Source of the DNA: Acanthaster planci
Lineage: Eukaryota; Echinodermata; Asteroidea; Valvatida; Acanthasteridae
Assembly (NCBI RefSeq): GCF_001949145.1
Contig: NW_019091375.1
Span: 2,093,976-2,157,975 of the forward strand
DNA: 64,000 bases
Reading direction: 5' to 3'
Made by a program: the position numbers and the translations under genes. The notes beneath the pieces were generated by a model that was not told where the DNA came from, ran no database searches, and saw nothing but the letters and a program-made list of their open reading frames with translations. Positions 1 through 12,300 of this stretch are shown in pieces (the stretch's first letter is position 1; every line of letters starts with the position of its first letter).

Positions 1-1479
1 CATAACACATTGTTGACAATGGTACATGTAATGGTGTAGTCAGATTTATCTTTTATAATTTCCACCCATCACTTTTTGTTTAGAGCAGAGGGGGTTTCGA
101 CCCTGATCCTCCCCCCATCCGAGCCTGCAACCTTTTATCAAGGAAGCAATATCATCCTGAACATGAATGAATTTGTCTTTAATTTCATGTGTTTCATATC
201 ACCAGGCACTAGACATTCACTAAAGGAGTCCGATCCATACGAAAGCCCTAGGGCCATAGTGTTATGTTTTCAAAAAGTAAGCACCGTCCGTATACGGTAA
301 TTAACCTCGTTTTATACTATATAAGGTGTATTTTGTTATCCAAGTTCCTTTTAACAATATATATTTTCCCAGTATATCCTTTATGACAAGATCTATTTTA
401 TTAGAAAAAATTATCGTATCTGGGGAAAAATTTCCATGTGACAAATTTTATAATAGTTTAATTTTTTTTTTTTTGGGGGGGGGTGATGTTCCATCATTTT
501 TTATGCGACAATTTCGATTTCGTTTTTACAAGATGTATACACTGCAGTTGCATGTTACTTAGTAAAAGTTTGTAAAGCCCTACTCCAAGAAGAACTCTTT
601 CGTTTTTACTTGAAATCCTTTTATAATTTGTAGGCCAAAGTAAGCTTAGATGAAGTTATAGCTTATGTCAGGGTATTAAACACCAACTAGCTGCATGGTT
701 TATCGGACGGCGTTGTCTGGTAAAAATGACCTTGAAAAAATATGTCGCGTAACCTTCTGCTGTTAAAAATAGATCTCATGAACATAAAGTTGGAAAATTG
801 GATCTCCTAAAAAAGGACCTAGAAAAGTATAACTGTCTTTGTTGAAACGAATTGAATAAAAACAAGTTTAACAATATATCTCATAGAACTTAAACAAGAA
901 CTAAAATCTCATTCGTAGAAACTAACTTGAATAATAAATCTCGTGAAAGGAATTTAAACACTAAGATGTTTTATTTTTTTTTGAAATTGTATACTTCATA
1001 GTTTTACAGTTCTACTATCAAATGAAAGTCAGGATACCGACAAGGAGACGCATAAAAGTCAAGCGCTGTATGAAAATTAATCGAAATTTCTTCCTCAACA
1101 CAAACAATCTGGCATGTCAGTGACCTGCTGGGCGATCTCTCCAAGTTCCAACTAATAAGTTATTAATAGCATGGTGGTTCGATGATGGCGCTGGGGAATA
1201 AATTTCAACAAGTTCACCCTTTGAAGGTTTTATGCCCGCAGAATTTTGACACAGCATTCATCACTTTTTTATGGTGGGTAGTTGTTGCGCCAATTAGACT
1301 AATACACAATAACATATGAACTAAAAATTCAAAAAATGCCAAATCAAATCGTTTCAATTGGTTCAAATTGCCGGAAGAGTCCCGGCGAACCCTCGACATT
1401 AATGGAACAGTCCATATGTCACATGATTTGCCCGAGGTCTCCAGCTGACCTACTTGCGAAATTTTCCTCACTCGATGTT
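1..1479. other. No gene seen
   Basis: This stretch is AT-rich and non-coding. Only short chance frames are open, with no splice context or recognisable protein. It holds a poly-T run followed by a G run near 460-482. Confidence 0.5.
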
Positions 1480-1633
1480 GAAACTTAACTGTACTTGAGA
1501 GTGAATGAAGTCTACAAAGCCCGCGAAGATTTCAGCTGGGAATCCTCAACGGCGGTGAAGACGAGGGGCATTCCTGTTCACTTCCTCGAGACCAGACAGG
1601 CTAGGGCCTTGTTGCATTCCCAGGGTTTGTGGG
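1480..1633 (+). other. Possible non-coding first exon of the AKT1S1-like gene
   Basis: The stretch ends in a consensus donor, GGTAAGTT, with GT at 1634-1635. It lies upstream of a coding exon that begins with a splice acceptor and an in-frame stop before its ATG, so a 5' untranslated exon must exist upstream. The left edge is arbitrary and no promoter element is clear. Other upstream donors could serve equally well. Confidence 0.2.
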
Positions 1634-2860
1634 GTAAGTTAACCCTTTGTCCGAAACAACTCGGCAGTGTTGCTACTCGGACATGTCGGACCAGGTGACA
1701 GCATACTAGCACAGTCAGTCAACTTTTGCACTGTTAAGCATGTTAGGCCCACCAGTGCCACGTCCTGCTGACGTGACCAGGCGGCTGAGAAGCGAGACTG
1801 AAGAGGCCTACACGACAAGTTGTGTATATGTGGGCCTGCATGGCTCTTGGCCTAGCCATACATGCCATGCTACTTGCTAGCTTAGCCTAGGCAGCCTCTC
1901 ACAGACTCAGTCTCAACCTTATCAACTAGTAATTTTAGTAGTATGATGCAGGCCTAAACAAATTACCACAGTGCATAGCCATAGTTAGTAGCCTAGGCAT
2001 CACTCAAGTTTTGCTAGGCCTACATTTTGATTGTACAGAATTTCTCTGCTGCCACGAATAATATTGTTACATCACTATTAAGTTAGATTATTTTTACAAG
2101 TGCTTTTGGGGAATGGTTTGATATTTCTCCCAGAACTCAACTGTGAGCCACACTCTCATGACTCTCTGAGACTCTGTGATTCATGTCACAGGTCGTGATT
2201 GTTATTGGTTTGTAACGCTATGGAATTTTGATTGTCATGATTGTGCCCAGTTATTGCACCTAAAACTGCATTTCTCTCAACATGCTCAATCAAATCTTCC
2301 ACTCCCAACCAAAAGCCTTCAAAATGCATGGTTGATGGACCGTGTAACTGGCTATTTTGGGCAAAATCCAGACCTTTAACTTACTTTCCTGCCTCTCTTC
2401 ACAAACCGATCTGCGCATCTGAGCTGAGCTGCATAATGTGGCGTATGTCCAACGACACAACCTCATTTCCATGGCATGGTTTAGATCTTGCTGCACCGTG
2501 TTGATTCCCAGTGAAGGAGCGTGCACTCAGCCAATGGAGTTGAGGTTGCCAATGACGCGATATTGGACCGGTTGCCGTCCTTGTACAGTACATTCAGAGG
2601 ACTGCGACTGGACAGGAACCAGTCTTTACCGTGTTAACGGCCATGGGCCACATTTATGCAGCTCAGATGTGGTGTGTATATATGTGGTTTACCTCGGTTC
2701 CTATTAGCGTTTTAGCATAAAGGAGCTAACCCCACCCAAAATCACCAGTTGATGCCAAACCGAAATCAATGTAAACTGGTTTATTTGTTGCACAAAAGTG
2801 AACGTGAATTCGTGACACAAAGGTGTCGGGACGTCACATCTGCTTCACTTTTGCATTTCC

Positions 2861-2921
2861 CTTAACCCTAAGCCTCCTCAATCCTCCAACAGGTGAAGGA
2901 TTCAGGAGGATTAGGGTTAAG
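2861..2921. repeat. Inverted repeat (25-bp arms)
   Basis: The left arm (2861-2885) and right arm (2897-2921) are reverse complements with two mismatches, around an 11-base loop. The arms begin and end with CTTAACCCTAA and its complement. It is too short to call a known element. Confidence 0.7.
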
Positions 2922-3279
2922 TATGTATTAACTGGCCTGAGCCTGACAAAACGATGGACAAAACTGATCCATCCCAGAGTCAGTTTTTTGGGGGGTCGGG
3001 TCAGGATTTCAATTTGGGATCAGGTTTGCACAACGTGAGTCGACAGGTCACTCAACAGCGGTAATCTTTATTGCCCCGTGTCAGACTCAAAGGGCCATCT
3101 CCTCTCTGTCATGCCTGTCCTATTACATGAAAGGTTTGCTCAACATATGCTGATCTTTAAAGAAATCCACATTAGTCTCAACTGGATTTGTCACCAGCAT
3201 CATTTCACCAGAAAGTGTCGAGGCTTGATGAGGTCAGCAAAACACTGCTCTTGTTCAAGGTCAAAATAAGGTCAAGACA

Positions 3280-3520
3280 GAGTAGTGGATAAAATCTGGT
3301 ACACTGAGTTCTTTAATTTCAGCTGAACATACGGGTGATTTAAATTCTCCATACTAAAGACACTTGCTATTCCTCCTGATTGGGGGCAAGCTTTTGCTTA
3401 GTTACATAAGAGATGCCTTGCACCGATACACTGTTTTCAATGGATAAGAAGGGCACAAAGGAACCAGTCCATTCCAGGTCACTGTGCAAAACCTTGTCCC
3501 ACATCATGAGGCTCATTGGC
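3280..3520. repeat. Foldback repeat family 1, partial copy
   Basis: This matches the left arm and centre of the element at 4590-4960, sharing for example CTGGTACACTGAGTTCTTTA, GGGCAAGCTTTTGCTTAGTT and AAGAAGGGCACAAAGGAACC. The right part has decayed after about 3510. Confidence 0.7.
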
Positions 3521-4589
3521 AAAAGTATTTGGGCCAACTTGTTTTAATCAGATTGATTGTACATGTACAGTGGGCCCCCAAATAGGGTATGAACCCTCTT
3601 ATTAGCCTATGCAAAGACACATTCTTGACGCAGTTGTCCTTCATGTATCAGTCAAAACCAGTCAAATTTCCCATATCAGTGCATGTGCGTGTGTGTACTG
3701 GGGGAAATCAAGTGGAAGCAATTTTTGACTGTTTTTGACGGTTACAGCAAAATGAGGGTTAATGTTAATCCATGCAGTTTAAATACATGTTATACATGTA
3801 CATGTACATCCTCTGTAGACTGCCTCATGTGTGTTTGGTACATGTGCATGCGCTTATACATGGGGCCTTGTGGGGTACCGGAATAATGGGAAGTACCCCA
3901 CATGGCCAGTTTTTACCTTGTGGTAAAATTGGTACCTCACAAGAATTTCACGAAACTGATATTTGGCAATACATGTAACTCAAAAAGGGGAAAACTTTGA
4001 TGGGTAAAAATCTGTAGCAAATTGAAGTGTTTTATATAAGGGACATATGGTCAAAATTTCAACCCAGGAAACTGAATTTGGTTTAAATTGGAGTGATTTG
4101 AATTTTTTTGCATGTTGTGTGGGAGTTTTGTACACGAGAACAAAGGAAATACCCCACAAGTCCTGGTATAGCTGTGTAAGGGTGTGTGTACGTATCCTTT
4201 GAAATTGCAGCCGTAAACCTCACTGCTAGTGCAAAGCTAATAGTCAGCTATCTGTTGTCTGATTAGATGCAGTTGTCAGGGTACATGTATGTAGTTAAAA
4301 TTTGATGGCTTGGCGGTTGTAAGAGAAGACTGGCATGGCTGATAAGATGGTTCCACATCACACCATGCTGTGGCATGACTATAGCCCTTAAATTACATCA
4401 TACTCGTATGTGACCCGTGCCCTTATTTTTATGAGGGATGGGTGGAGCTTACCAAAGTTGTGTACAGTGTATTTTGTAATTTATGTTGGCTCAGAAATCA
4501 TGGAAATGAGGTGAGCATTCATATTTTGTCGCATTATATACTTTGAATTCCCTGCACGGTTAAATTGAAATTCTCCCAAATAACCCATC

Positions 4590-4960
4590 AATAAGCCTTT
4601 TGTGAGTTAACTTTGACCCAAATCTGGTATACTGAGTTCTTTAAATTCTCGTGAACATAACACTTGAATTCTCCTCACTAAAACCATTGTTGCTATACAT
4701 GTACCTCTTGATTTGGGGCAAGCTTTTGCTAAGTTACATAAGAGATGCCTTGCAACAATACACTGTTTTCAATGGATAAGAAGGGCACAAAGGAACCAGT
4801 CCATTCCAGAGATGGTGGTCACTATGCAAAAGCTTGTCCCGAATCACGAGGTATAGCAACAGTGTCTTTAGTCTGGGGAATTCAAATTGTTATGTTTACT
4901 TGCAGTCAGATAACTCAGTGCACCAGCTTTTATTCAATTTAACTTGCAAAAGGCTTATTA
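4590..4960. repeat. Foldback repeat family 1, full copy (MITE-like)
   Basis: The element has long terminal inverted repeats of about 130 bp. The left end starts AATAAGCCTTTTG and runs into the ACTGAGTTC, TTGCTATAC and GGGGCAAGCTTTTGC blocks. The right end shows their complements, ending in GCAAAAGGCTTATT. The centre carries AAGAAGGGCACAAAGGAACC. No transposase frame is present, so it is non-autonomous. Confidence 0.8.
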
Positions 4961-5952
4961 CAGAAATGAACAAGTAAATTGTCCATGCCGGGCTTAGAGG
5001 CTACAGGTACCAAGCACTGGCTGATTTTGCACCACCTCGCACAGCACGCGCGGCCCACGCAATGCAAGGAGACTGTCTACGACAACAGTCAAATTTCACT
5101 TGTCTGAGGTCCCTCCGACTTTTGCAGATTTTGCCTTATAGGAACTTTATATTACTGTAACAGGAAAAAAACAATAAAGAGTACTGTAAATAATTGGAAC
5201 CTCCATTGCCTTGGTATAAACAGAATGTTGTATTCACCCTAACCACCAAGCATATTGTTTGGCTTACAGTACTCAGTACTACAAAATACTAAGTAATAGC
5301 CAGAGCCTGAAGGACCTAGCGCTACAAATTACTACTTCTGGCTAGGTTACTTCCATTGTTACTCATACAGAGAACAATAAAGCCATGCATTCATAGTGCC
5401 AGAGCACTGTATGGTACATTACTGTATCTTCTCTATTGTTTTTTATGGCTTCAGAGAACAATGCGGTCATATCCTCTTACAAGCGGCAGCACTGATTTCT
5501 ACGTTTTACTACAAGTAGTAGTAATTTGTATTATGTAGGGTTAACTGTGTTTTTATTAATGAAGATCAAGTGTACGCGTGTTAGGAACACCCTAGTACTC
5601 TTTAAAAGAAGTAAAATTGATGAACAAAATTGTAGGAAACTTACAGTATAAGTTTAAAAAATTTATATTGACTTTGTGAGTCAGAAGGTACATGTACATG
5701 TATGTATTTATGAGTGGGAATAATATCACCTGAGCTCGGGTCATTATTAGCATCTATTCTCCCGTTGCAGTCTTACATGTATGCGAATATACGGTACCAT
5801 AGAAGACCAGACAGGCACATATTTATTAGTATTATCGTACGGTATTTCTTGAATTGCCGCATTCCATTTCCAGCATTGTACATGTACCGGTATATTGTGG
5901 GTTCGTTGATCGTTACAGATTCTGCAGGACGTTCTAATGTGTGTCGTGATAA

Positions 5953-6172
5953 GCAATGAATAGACCGTATTTGCGACGTCCCCAATTTCAGTCGTATTTC
6001 TGAATGCACAGTATCAATTTGATACCTGTAACGGGATGGAACCAGGTGATTATTGGGGTCGGAATGGAATCGTAGAATATAGTCTGGTTCTTTGAATTTA
6101 ATGTTTTCAAATAAATACACTACGTTTTGGAATAAGACTGAAATTGGGGACGCCGTGAATACGGTCTATTGC
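5953..6172. repeat. Foldback MITE just upstream of coding exon 1
   Basis: The arms at 5953-5998 and 6131-6172 are imperfect reverse complements. They share ATAGACCGTATT with AATACGGTCTAT, and GACGTCCCCAATTTCAGTC with GACTGAAATTGGGGACGCC. There is no coding capacity. It ends 46 bases before the coding exon begins, next to the branch point and acceptor region. Confidence 0.8.
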
Positions 6173-6217
6173 TAAACCCTTCAACCTTACATATAATGTT
6201 GACCTCTTGTCTTCCAG

Positions 6218-6398
6218 TTACTAGATCCCTACCATGGGCAGACTGACGTGTAAATGCCTGAACATCAGCATTCACACCAAGGCCGCACCTTCACCGCTAG
6301 ACCGGACCACTTTGCGACTGCCGGCCGGCGAACGAGAGCGAGGCTTCTTCAAGGGTCAGGTGGCTGAGATCCAATTGGATCTTGGAGGGATATCGGAG
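6218..6398 (+). CDS. AKT1S1-like gene, coding exon 1 (start codon exon)
   Basis: The acceptor TTGTCTTCCAG precedes 6218. The ATG at 6234 sits in a good context (CTACCATGG), and an in-frame TAG in the same exon supports it as the true start. Coding 6234-6398 gives residues 1-55 and ends in phase 0 before GTAAAT. The N-terminus MGRLTCKCLNISIHT contains a CxC pair (Cys6, Cys8). Confidence 0.75.
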
Positions 6399-9300
6399 GT
6401 AAATCGTGAAGTGTCATTTTTTCACATCTGTAAGGTTAGGGATGAACCACATGCTACCGTTGTGTTTGGGCTAATTACAACTGTACAACAGCCAACCCAA
6501 ATCCACAACAATTCCTACCGGTAGGTCATGAGTTGTCACCCCGCTTGGCCTAATTGTGTCCCACACACCAGCAGTCCAATCACTTGCTCTTTGCACTAAC
6601 CAGCAACCCACATACGGAGCCTTTGACATGTTTGAGCACACACGCTTCTGAGTTGGCCTCATTGTTCAAACTTCAGGGGCCAATTTCTTAGCGCTGCTTA
6701 AGCACAAAATTTGCTTAAATGTGAAAAAAAAAACCTTGCTAGACAAATCAGGTTACCAGCCCAAACTCCATGTGATGCACATTTGTATATTAGTTTGGAA
6801 TGGTATTCACCTGTCTTTTGGTTAGCATGACAATCACGTCAATTTTGAGCTGGTAACCTTTATTGTTTAAGCAAGGTTTTTTGTGCTTCAAAAGCAAAAT
6901 TTGTGCTTGAAAGTAAGCATCCCTGTGAAATTGGCCCCTGTGTCTTTCTCCTTGAGGTTCAACTCGCGCATGTACCGGTAACTACCTGTACATATAGATT
7001 TCACTGTGAAAATAATTTGCCCTGACTTGAGGCACCCCCTCACCGGCATGTCAAAGGAAAGACAGGTTTGGTGGGAATCATTCTAGGGGGTGCATCTACG
7101 GGTATGTTTTTTTGGAACCGGGTACTCATTTTATGTCAATACTGGGTACCTGGACACCCTTGAAATACATGTACAAAGAACACTTATCAAATGGCTCTGC
7201 TTGCAGTCCTGGCAGACCATATGCGTGAAACAGGGCTCTTTTTTCGTACAGAGAAGCAGCACATTGTCCCGAATGTTAGAGGGGAGTCTCTCACACCCTT
7301 TTATTAAACAAAACCTTTAATTTCTAACAAAAGCAGCTCTGCTGATCCTTGAACCAGAGTGATGAACACAGAACCTGTTTTTTCAGCAGCACCGATGACT
7401 TTTCAGCAGTTCGGCCTTTCACTATCAATTTTAAAGTTTGTGTGCAATTTTATTGGTGAAGTTTTTTTCACGAGCACTTGCCTGAAAAATAGATCTGGGT
7501 TTTGAGATGAATGGACGGGTATCCGTGTGCCGGTACAGGCTTAAATTATTCGATGTACCGGCACGGTACCCAACGCACATGCGGATATTGTACATTCCCA
7601 CAGAAAATGCATCCCCGTGCTAATCCTGTGCCAACTTATGTACCAGAAGTGGTATCCTCTGCCAAATTACCAGTCGATCAATTAGAAGAGGGTTGTAGTC
7701 TAAACCGTCAAGACCAGAAGCAAGGGCAGTCACAAATAATGAGTAACAAGGTGTGGACAGTGGCAGAGGAATTCATGTTTTTGCTGCTGTGCATTTTAAT
7801 ACATGTACATGTAGCTTGTGACTTTCCAACTAGAGGCCTTGTGATCGTCTCGTGGGAGGGGATCTTATGATGGTCTTTGAGGGTCTCACCAATGGTCTGA
7901 CGGTACAGCACTGGAAAGGGCTAGGCCAGAAATTCGAAAAGGATTGAAATGATTCCAGATTTTCATGAGGATACTTTGTACATGCTGTAGGCGGTACCGT
8001 ACAGGATGGCCAATTTTTTTTCCTGCATGGTCAACATGTACATAATGTACATGTATGTATGTAGGCGTACATGTACATTGGAAAAATGACGATTAGATAA
8101 ATATCTGAGGGCTCAAAACATACAGTACCAAACTTGACCACTGTTCAGTTTACTGTAGTTATAAGTCCCATCCTTTCAGAAGACATAGGCCATCAAAAAA
8201 AGTCATCCACCTGGTAACTACATGTCATGTACTTGTATGTCACCCTACATGTACATGTACCGACATGACTGGTCACCGTACATGTACAGTGCATGGCATG
8301 TACATGGAAATCTTGACTGAAAGGGCAGCTTTGTCCATGTGAATGGATCCTGTTCTTTGAACCTTCTTGAAGACGGGGAACAACCATTCATTTGCCAGTC
8401 GCAAAATAAAAACTACCTTTTATGTGTGTGTGTCTTTGGGGGATTTTTTTTTTATTTGAGCATAGATCATTAGATGTAGTCAGCATGCAAGTGAAGAGTA
8501 TTCTACTTACAGTAGTGCTAGTGTAAATGTTTTTAAAGTTTTCTAGTATATTTTCTGGGCCCACCAAGCTTTAAGTGTTTTAAAAGCAGTCAAGATACTT
8601 CTGTGGGTACTTAACAGTGGAAAGCTTTTTTTTAAAGCATTCCATTGCAGCATGTCCATGATGTAGTGCACAGGTGTGCGTTGTGTGTGTACATGTATGC
8701 GCTGTTGCACAGCACCACTGTGCAGTACATGCATGTGTCAAACAACACATAACAGGTTGAGGAAAAAAAAAAAAAACAGAAAAAAAAGTCCAGTGATTGA
8801 TTGCGATTCTTATGAAAGGCTCCAAAGTTCACCCAGCCCACTTCACAGCACGTGCCGAAATGCTCGTCAATATTTACGTGTACGTGTATTTGGAATCAAG
8901 GCAGTGTGCAATCGGAGCTATTCTTGCATGATTACGTATTGTGGCCAAATTGTCGAGTTTAGCCATCGGCAGCTCATGTGACCTGGGGAAATCGCCTGAT
9001 TGTGAAATGGGTACCGTATTGCTTAAAAGAAAGGACAGATTAAGTGGTAGCCGCTTGGATCGCATCACGCAATTTTAAGGATTAAAGGTAAGTTCCACCG
9101 TTGGTAAAATCACAAAAATGGGACTGCTGAATAATCTCTGAAAATCTCACCACCAGGAGGAAGAAAATAAACAGCAGCCTCGGTCAATCTACATCTACAT
9201 CTACAGCATGTACAGACTGTTGCCGTCCAGAATTGCTATCGCTTTTGAGAAAAGAAAACTTGTATTCTGTTTTTAAAGTACATATCATACATTGCACCGG

Positions 9301-12300
9301 TACCTGTGTAAATTTTTGATTGACTTACATGTAATGGCTAATGTGTGTCCATACATGTTCATGTAAACATGTACAGCTACATACATACATGTACAGTACA
9401 TGTGTATGTAGCCAACTACCGGTAGTCATGTGCGGGTAAACTTACATGTACACATGTACACATGTTCTTCTTTCATGTCTTTCTGTACATGTTGTACATG
9501 TATGTATGTAATGTACATTGGACATGTACATGTATTGATATACCCTGCATGTACACATGTTATGTAAGTCTGTGGGGATACAGTGTACAAGAACTTTGCA
9601 CCCCTTTGGTTTTTGCGCCTACATTGTGAGAGTTTCAAACAGGGCCACCTTACTGCAGTGTCCTCATGCTGGTATCGGCCATCTTGAATCCAACTTAAAA
9701 GTGAGGCAATCCCTGTAAAAGTGTTCCAAAGGCGTACATGTACATGTAATAGACTTTTTTTCACCCATTTGACTCGATTGCACTCAAAGCAAACAATGCC
9801 ACCACCTGTGGACCGCCATGGCCATGGTGACCGCATATATTCCTACGGGCAACTTCAACCACGTGCAAGCGTACATGCAAACGCTGCATGCTTGTAGCTT
9901 ACATGTACCGCTACCATCACAATACTATGCACTCATTACCATCACAACACACTGCAATCCAGCATGATTGTGAAATCACAGGAAAAAGGTCTACTGGGAC
10001 CAGAATGAACATGATGCTATACGTACCGGTACACTGTAATTATAGCAAAGTCATCAGGCCTCTCCCCTCAATAAATTCATGTAAAATGATATCCTAGTCT
10101 TCCAGAAAATGGCATACCGGTATCTCTCGAATGAAGCCCATAAAAGCTTCACAGAGGAGGATTTGGAAAATAAAAGTGCCATGCGTGTGATGTACATGTA
10201 CATACACTGTACTGTACGTGTACACTGTACGTACATATGTAATGGATTTTCTTACCGGAAGGTAACAATGTACATACAGTATACACTGAATTGTCTAAGG
10301 GCCCCGAGCTGGACCAAGAGAGGGAGCTATTTTCCCAGCAACAGAGGCTCCTTTGGTATGGTTGGGGCTTCACTTTACTGGTTCACAAAGGACTCTGAAA
10401 TGCACGCATTACCTGCACGTCGTTACCAACAAAATTGTACCGCGCATTTAAACACAATTGGCATGGCACTCAAATGCATCACCTTTTGAATAGACAGTAA
10501 AGTGTGCGGCAGTGCATGTACATGTACAGTAGCTCCAGCATTAGAAACGGCACACTATCATGACTATACCCAGAGTAACATACATGTACACGTACATGTA
10601 GAACAGTGCAATGCGCGATACAGTAATTGGTCATGGAATGACCAGAATCAGATTTCAGGAAGCAAGTTTGCTTGAAGGTTTGAATACGTAAACATGAACT
10701 GTAATGCTTTAATTTGATGTCATTCATTCATTCATTGCTGGCTTATTATTAAAATCTCAATCATGTGAATAGCAGCAAAAGGCTGAACTGCTGAGATTTT
10801 TACAATTAGACATTTCAAAAATACAAGAAATACAATATTAACAGAGGATTAAACAAACAGACGGAAAAAATATTTTAAGAGATAAATCTAGAACTACATG
10901 TACATGTATTTAACATAAAATATTAAGTACATGTACATGTATGTTGCAGAACATTCATCAACAGAGTTAGTAGGAAAAAAGTAGTGCACGTAAGCGCCCG
11001 TAGCATACTTAGCGCACGTAAAGTCATTCTGATCAACAGAAGTGGGCACATGTACAATTGATCTGGGATTCATGTTGAAAAATGGTCAGTCGGCAAACAG
11101 TAAAAACCCATGAAAACATTGCCAAGTGGTTCTGTCCTGCAACAATGTGCAGAGTCGTCGTTCTGATTTTCGTAGTCGGTAAGCTGCAGCAGGGAGGTGC
11201 TTTCTCAACGCAGTGTTGAGTGTGGATTTTGCAAATGACTAGCACAGTTTTCGCCTGCGTTCCTGCAATATGTCTGGCTCAAGTATTTGGAGAGCATTTC
11301 TGTAAGAGTCATATTCCAAACCAAGAATAATCTCGCACGCCCGTTTCAGTACCCGGTCTAGGTCCTCGGAATGTTTGCTAGTGATTCCACTGGTCTAAAC
11401 AGGCACTGCGCACAGGACACACAAATGAAACAAAAACAGTAACCAAATCTTTGGAGTAAGGTGAAAATACTTCTATTTATGCAGCATGAAGAGACGTGGA
11501 GCACATAATCACATTTCATAACAATGCACTAGTATACATGTACCGGTATACATGTCCATGTCCCGGTACCTTTACTGTGCAGATTGACTTGCTGTTATTG
11601 TACTTGCGCTGTTTTTAAATTGGGAAAATTTGACTGCGCACCTCCAATATACATGTACATTCACGTACGTGTACATGTATGTTCAAAGCATTTATAGAGT
11701 CATCATTATGGTGTTTTATACATGTACATGTATGTAATTGTACTGCACACAAATGACATAATGTACATTTACATACGTGTACATGTATGTAAATGTTCGT
11801 GTGCATGTATGTACACATGTACATGTATGCCAGTATGGTACTGTACAAAGTTCTGCATGTCATGCCTGTACACATGTGCATGTACCATAAACATGCTCAC
11901 ACATACATGTACATACATGTACATGTACATGCAAGGAATAAGCACTGAGTAATGCTTGTACATGTACTTTGCAGTGCACCTGTACATGTAAGTCTTTAAA
12001 ATTGTACCCCAGTAATTAAACACTTTTCAGTGAGAGTGTACGGTGCATGTACAATGTACAGTACATAAACTACATGTACATGTGTACAATGTACCTGGTA
12101 CATGATTGAGTGGCATCTTTTCGAAGGAAGCAGAGCATTTCCTCTGCACGCCGCAAGTTGCTTTACGCATGTTTAAAAAATTACTGGCATTTCCTGCCTG
12201 TACGCATGTACTAGTATCATGAGGAATCCAGTTCAACCCAAAGGGCCCACTGCTTTGGCAATGCCCGTGCACGTCTACACACATTCACAACGATGTACTA

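Larger units (their letters stand above)
1634..5952. other. Non-coding stretch with repeats, probably 5' UTR intron
   Basis: No coding exon is recognisable. It contains a perfect-looking hairpin (2861-2921), one partial copy (about 3280-3520) and one full copy (4590-4960) of a dispersed long-arm foldback repeat, and scattered ACATGTAC motifs. If the transcript begins near 1.5 kb, all of this is intron. Confidence 0.35.

Noticed and set aside
9426-9836. Minus-strand frame of 136 codons
   Set aside because: It overlaps the densest palindrome field; composition is set by the repeats and no motif is seen.
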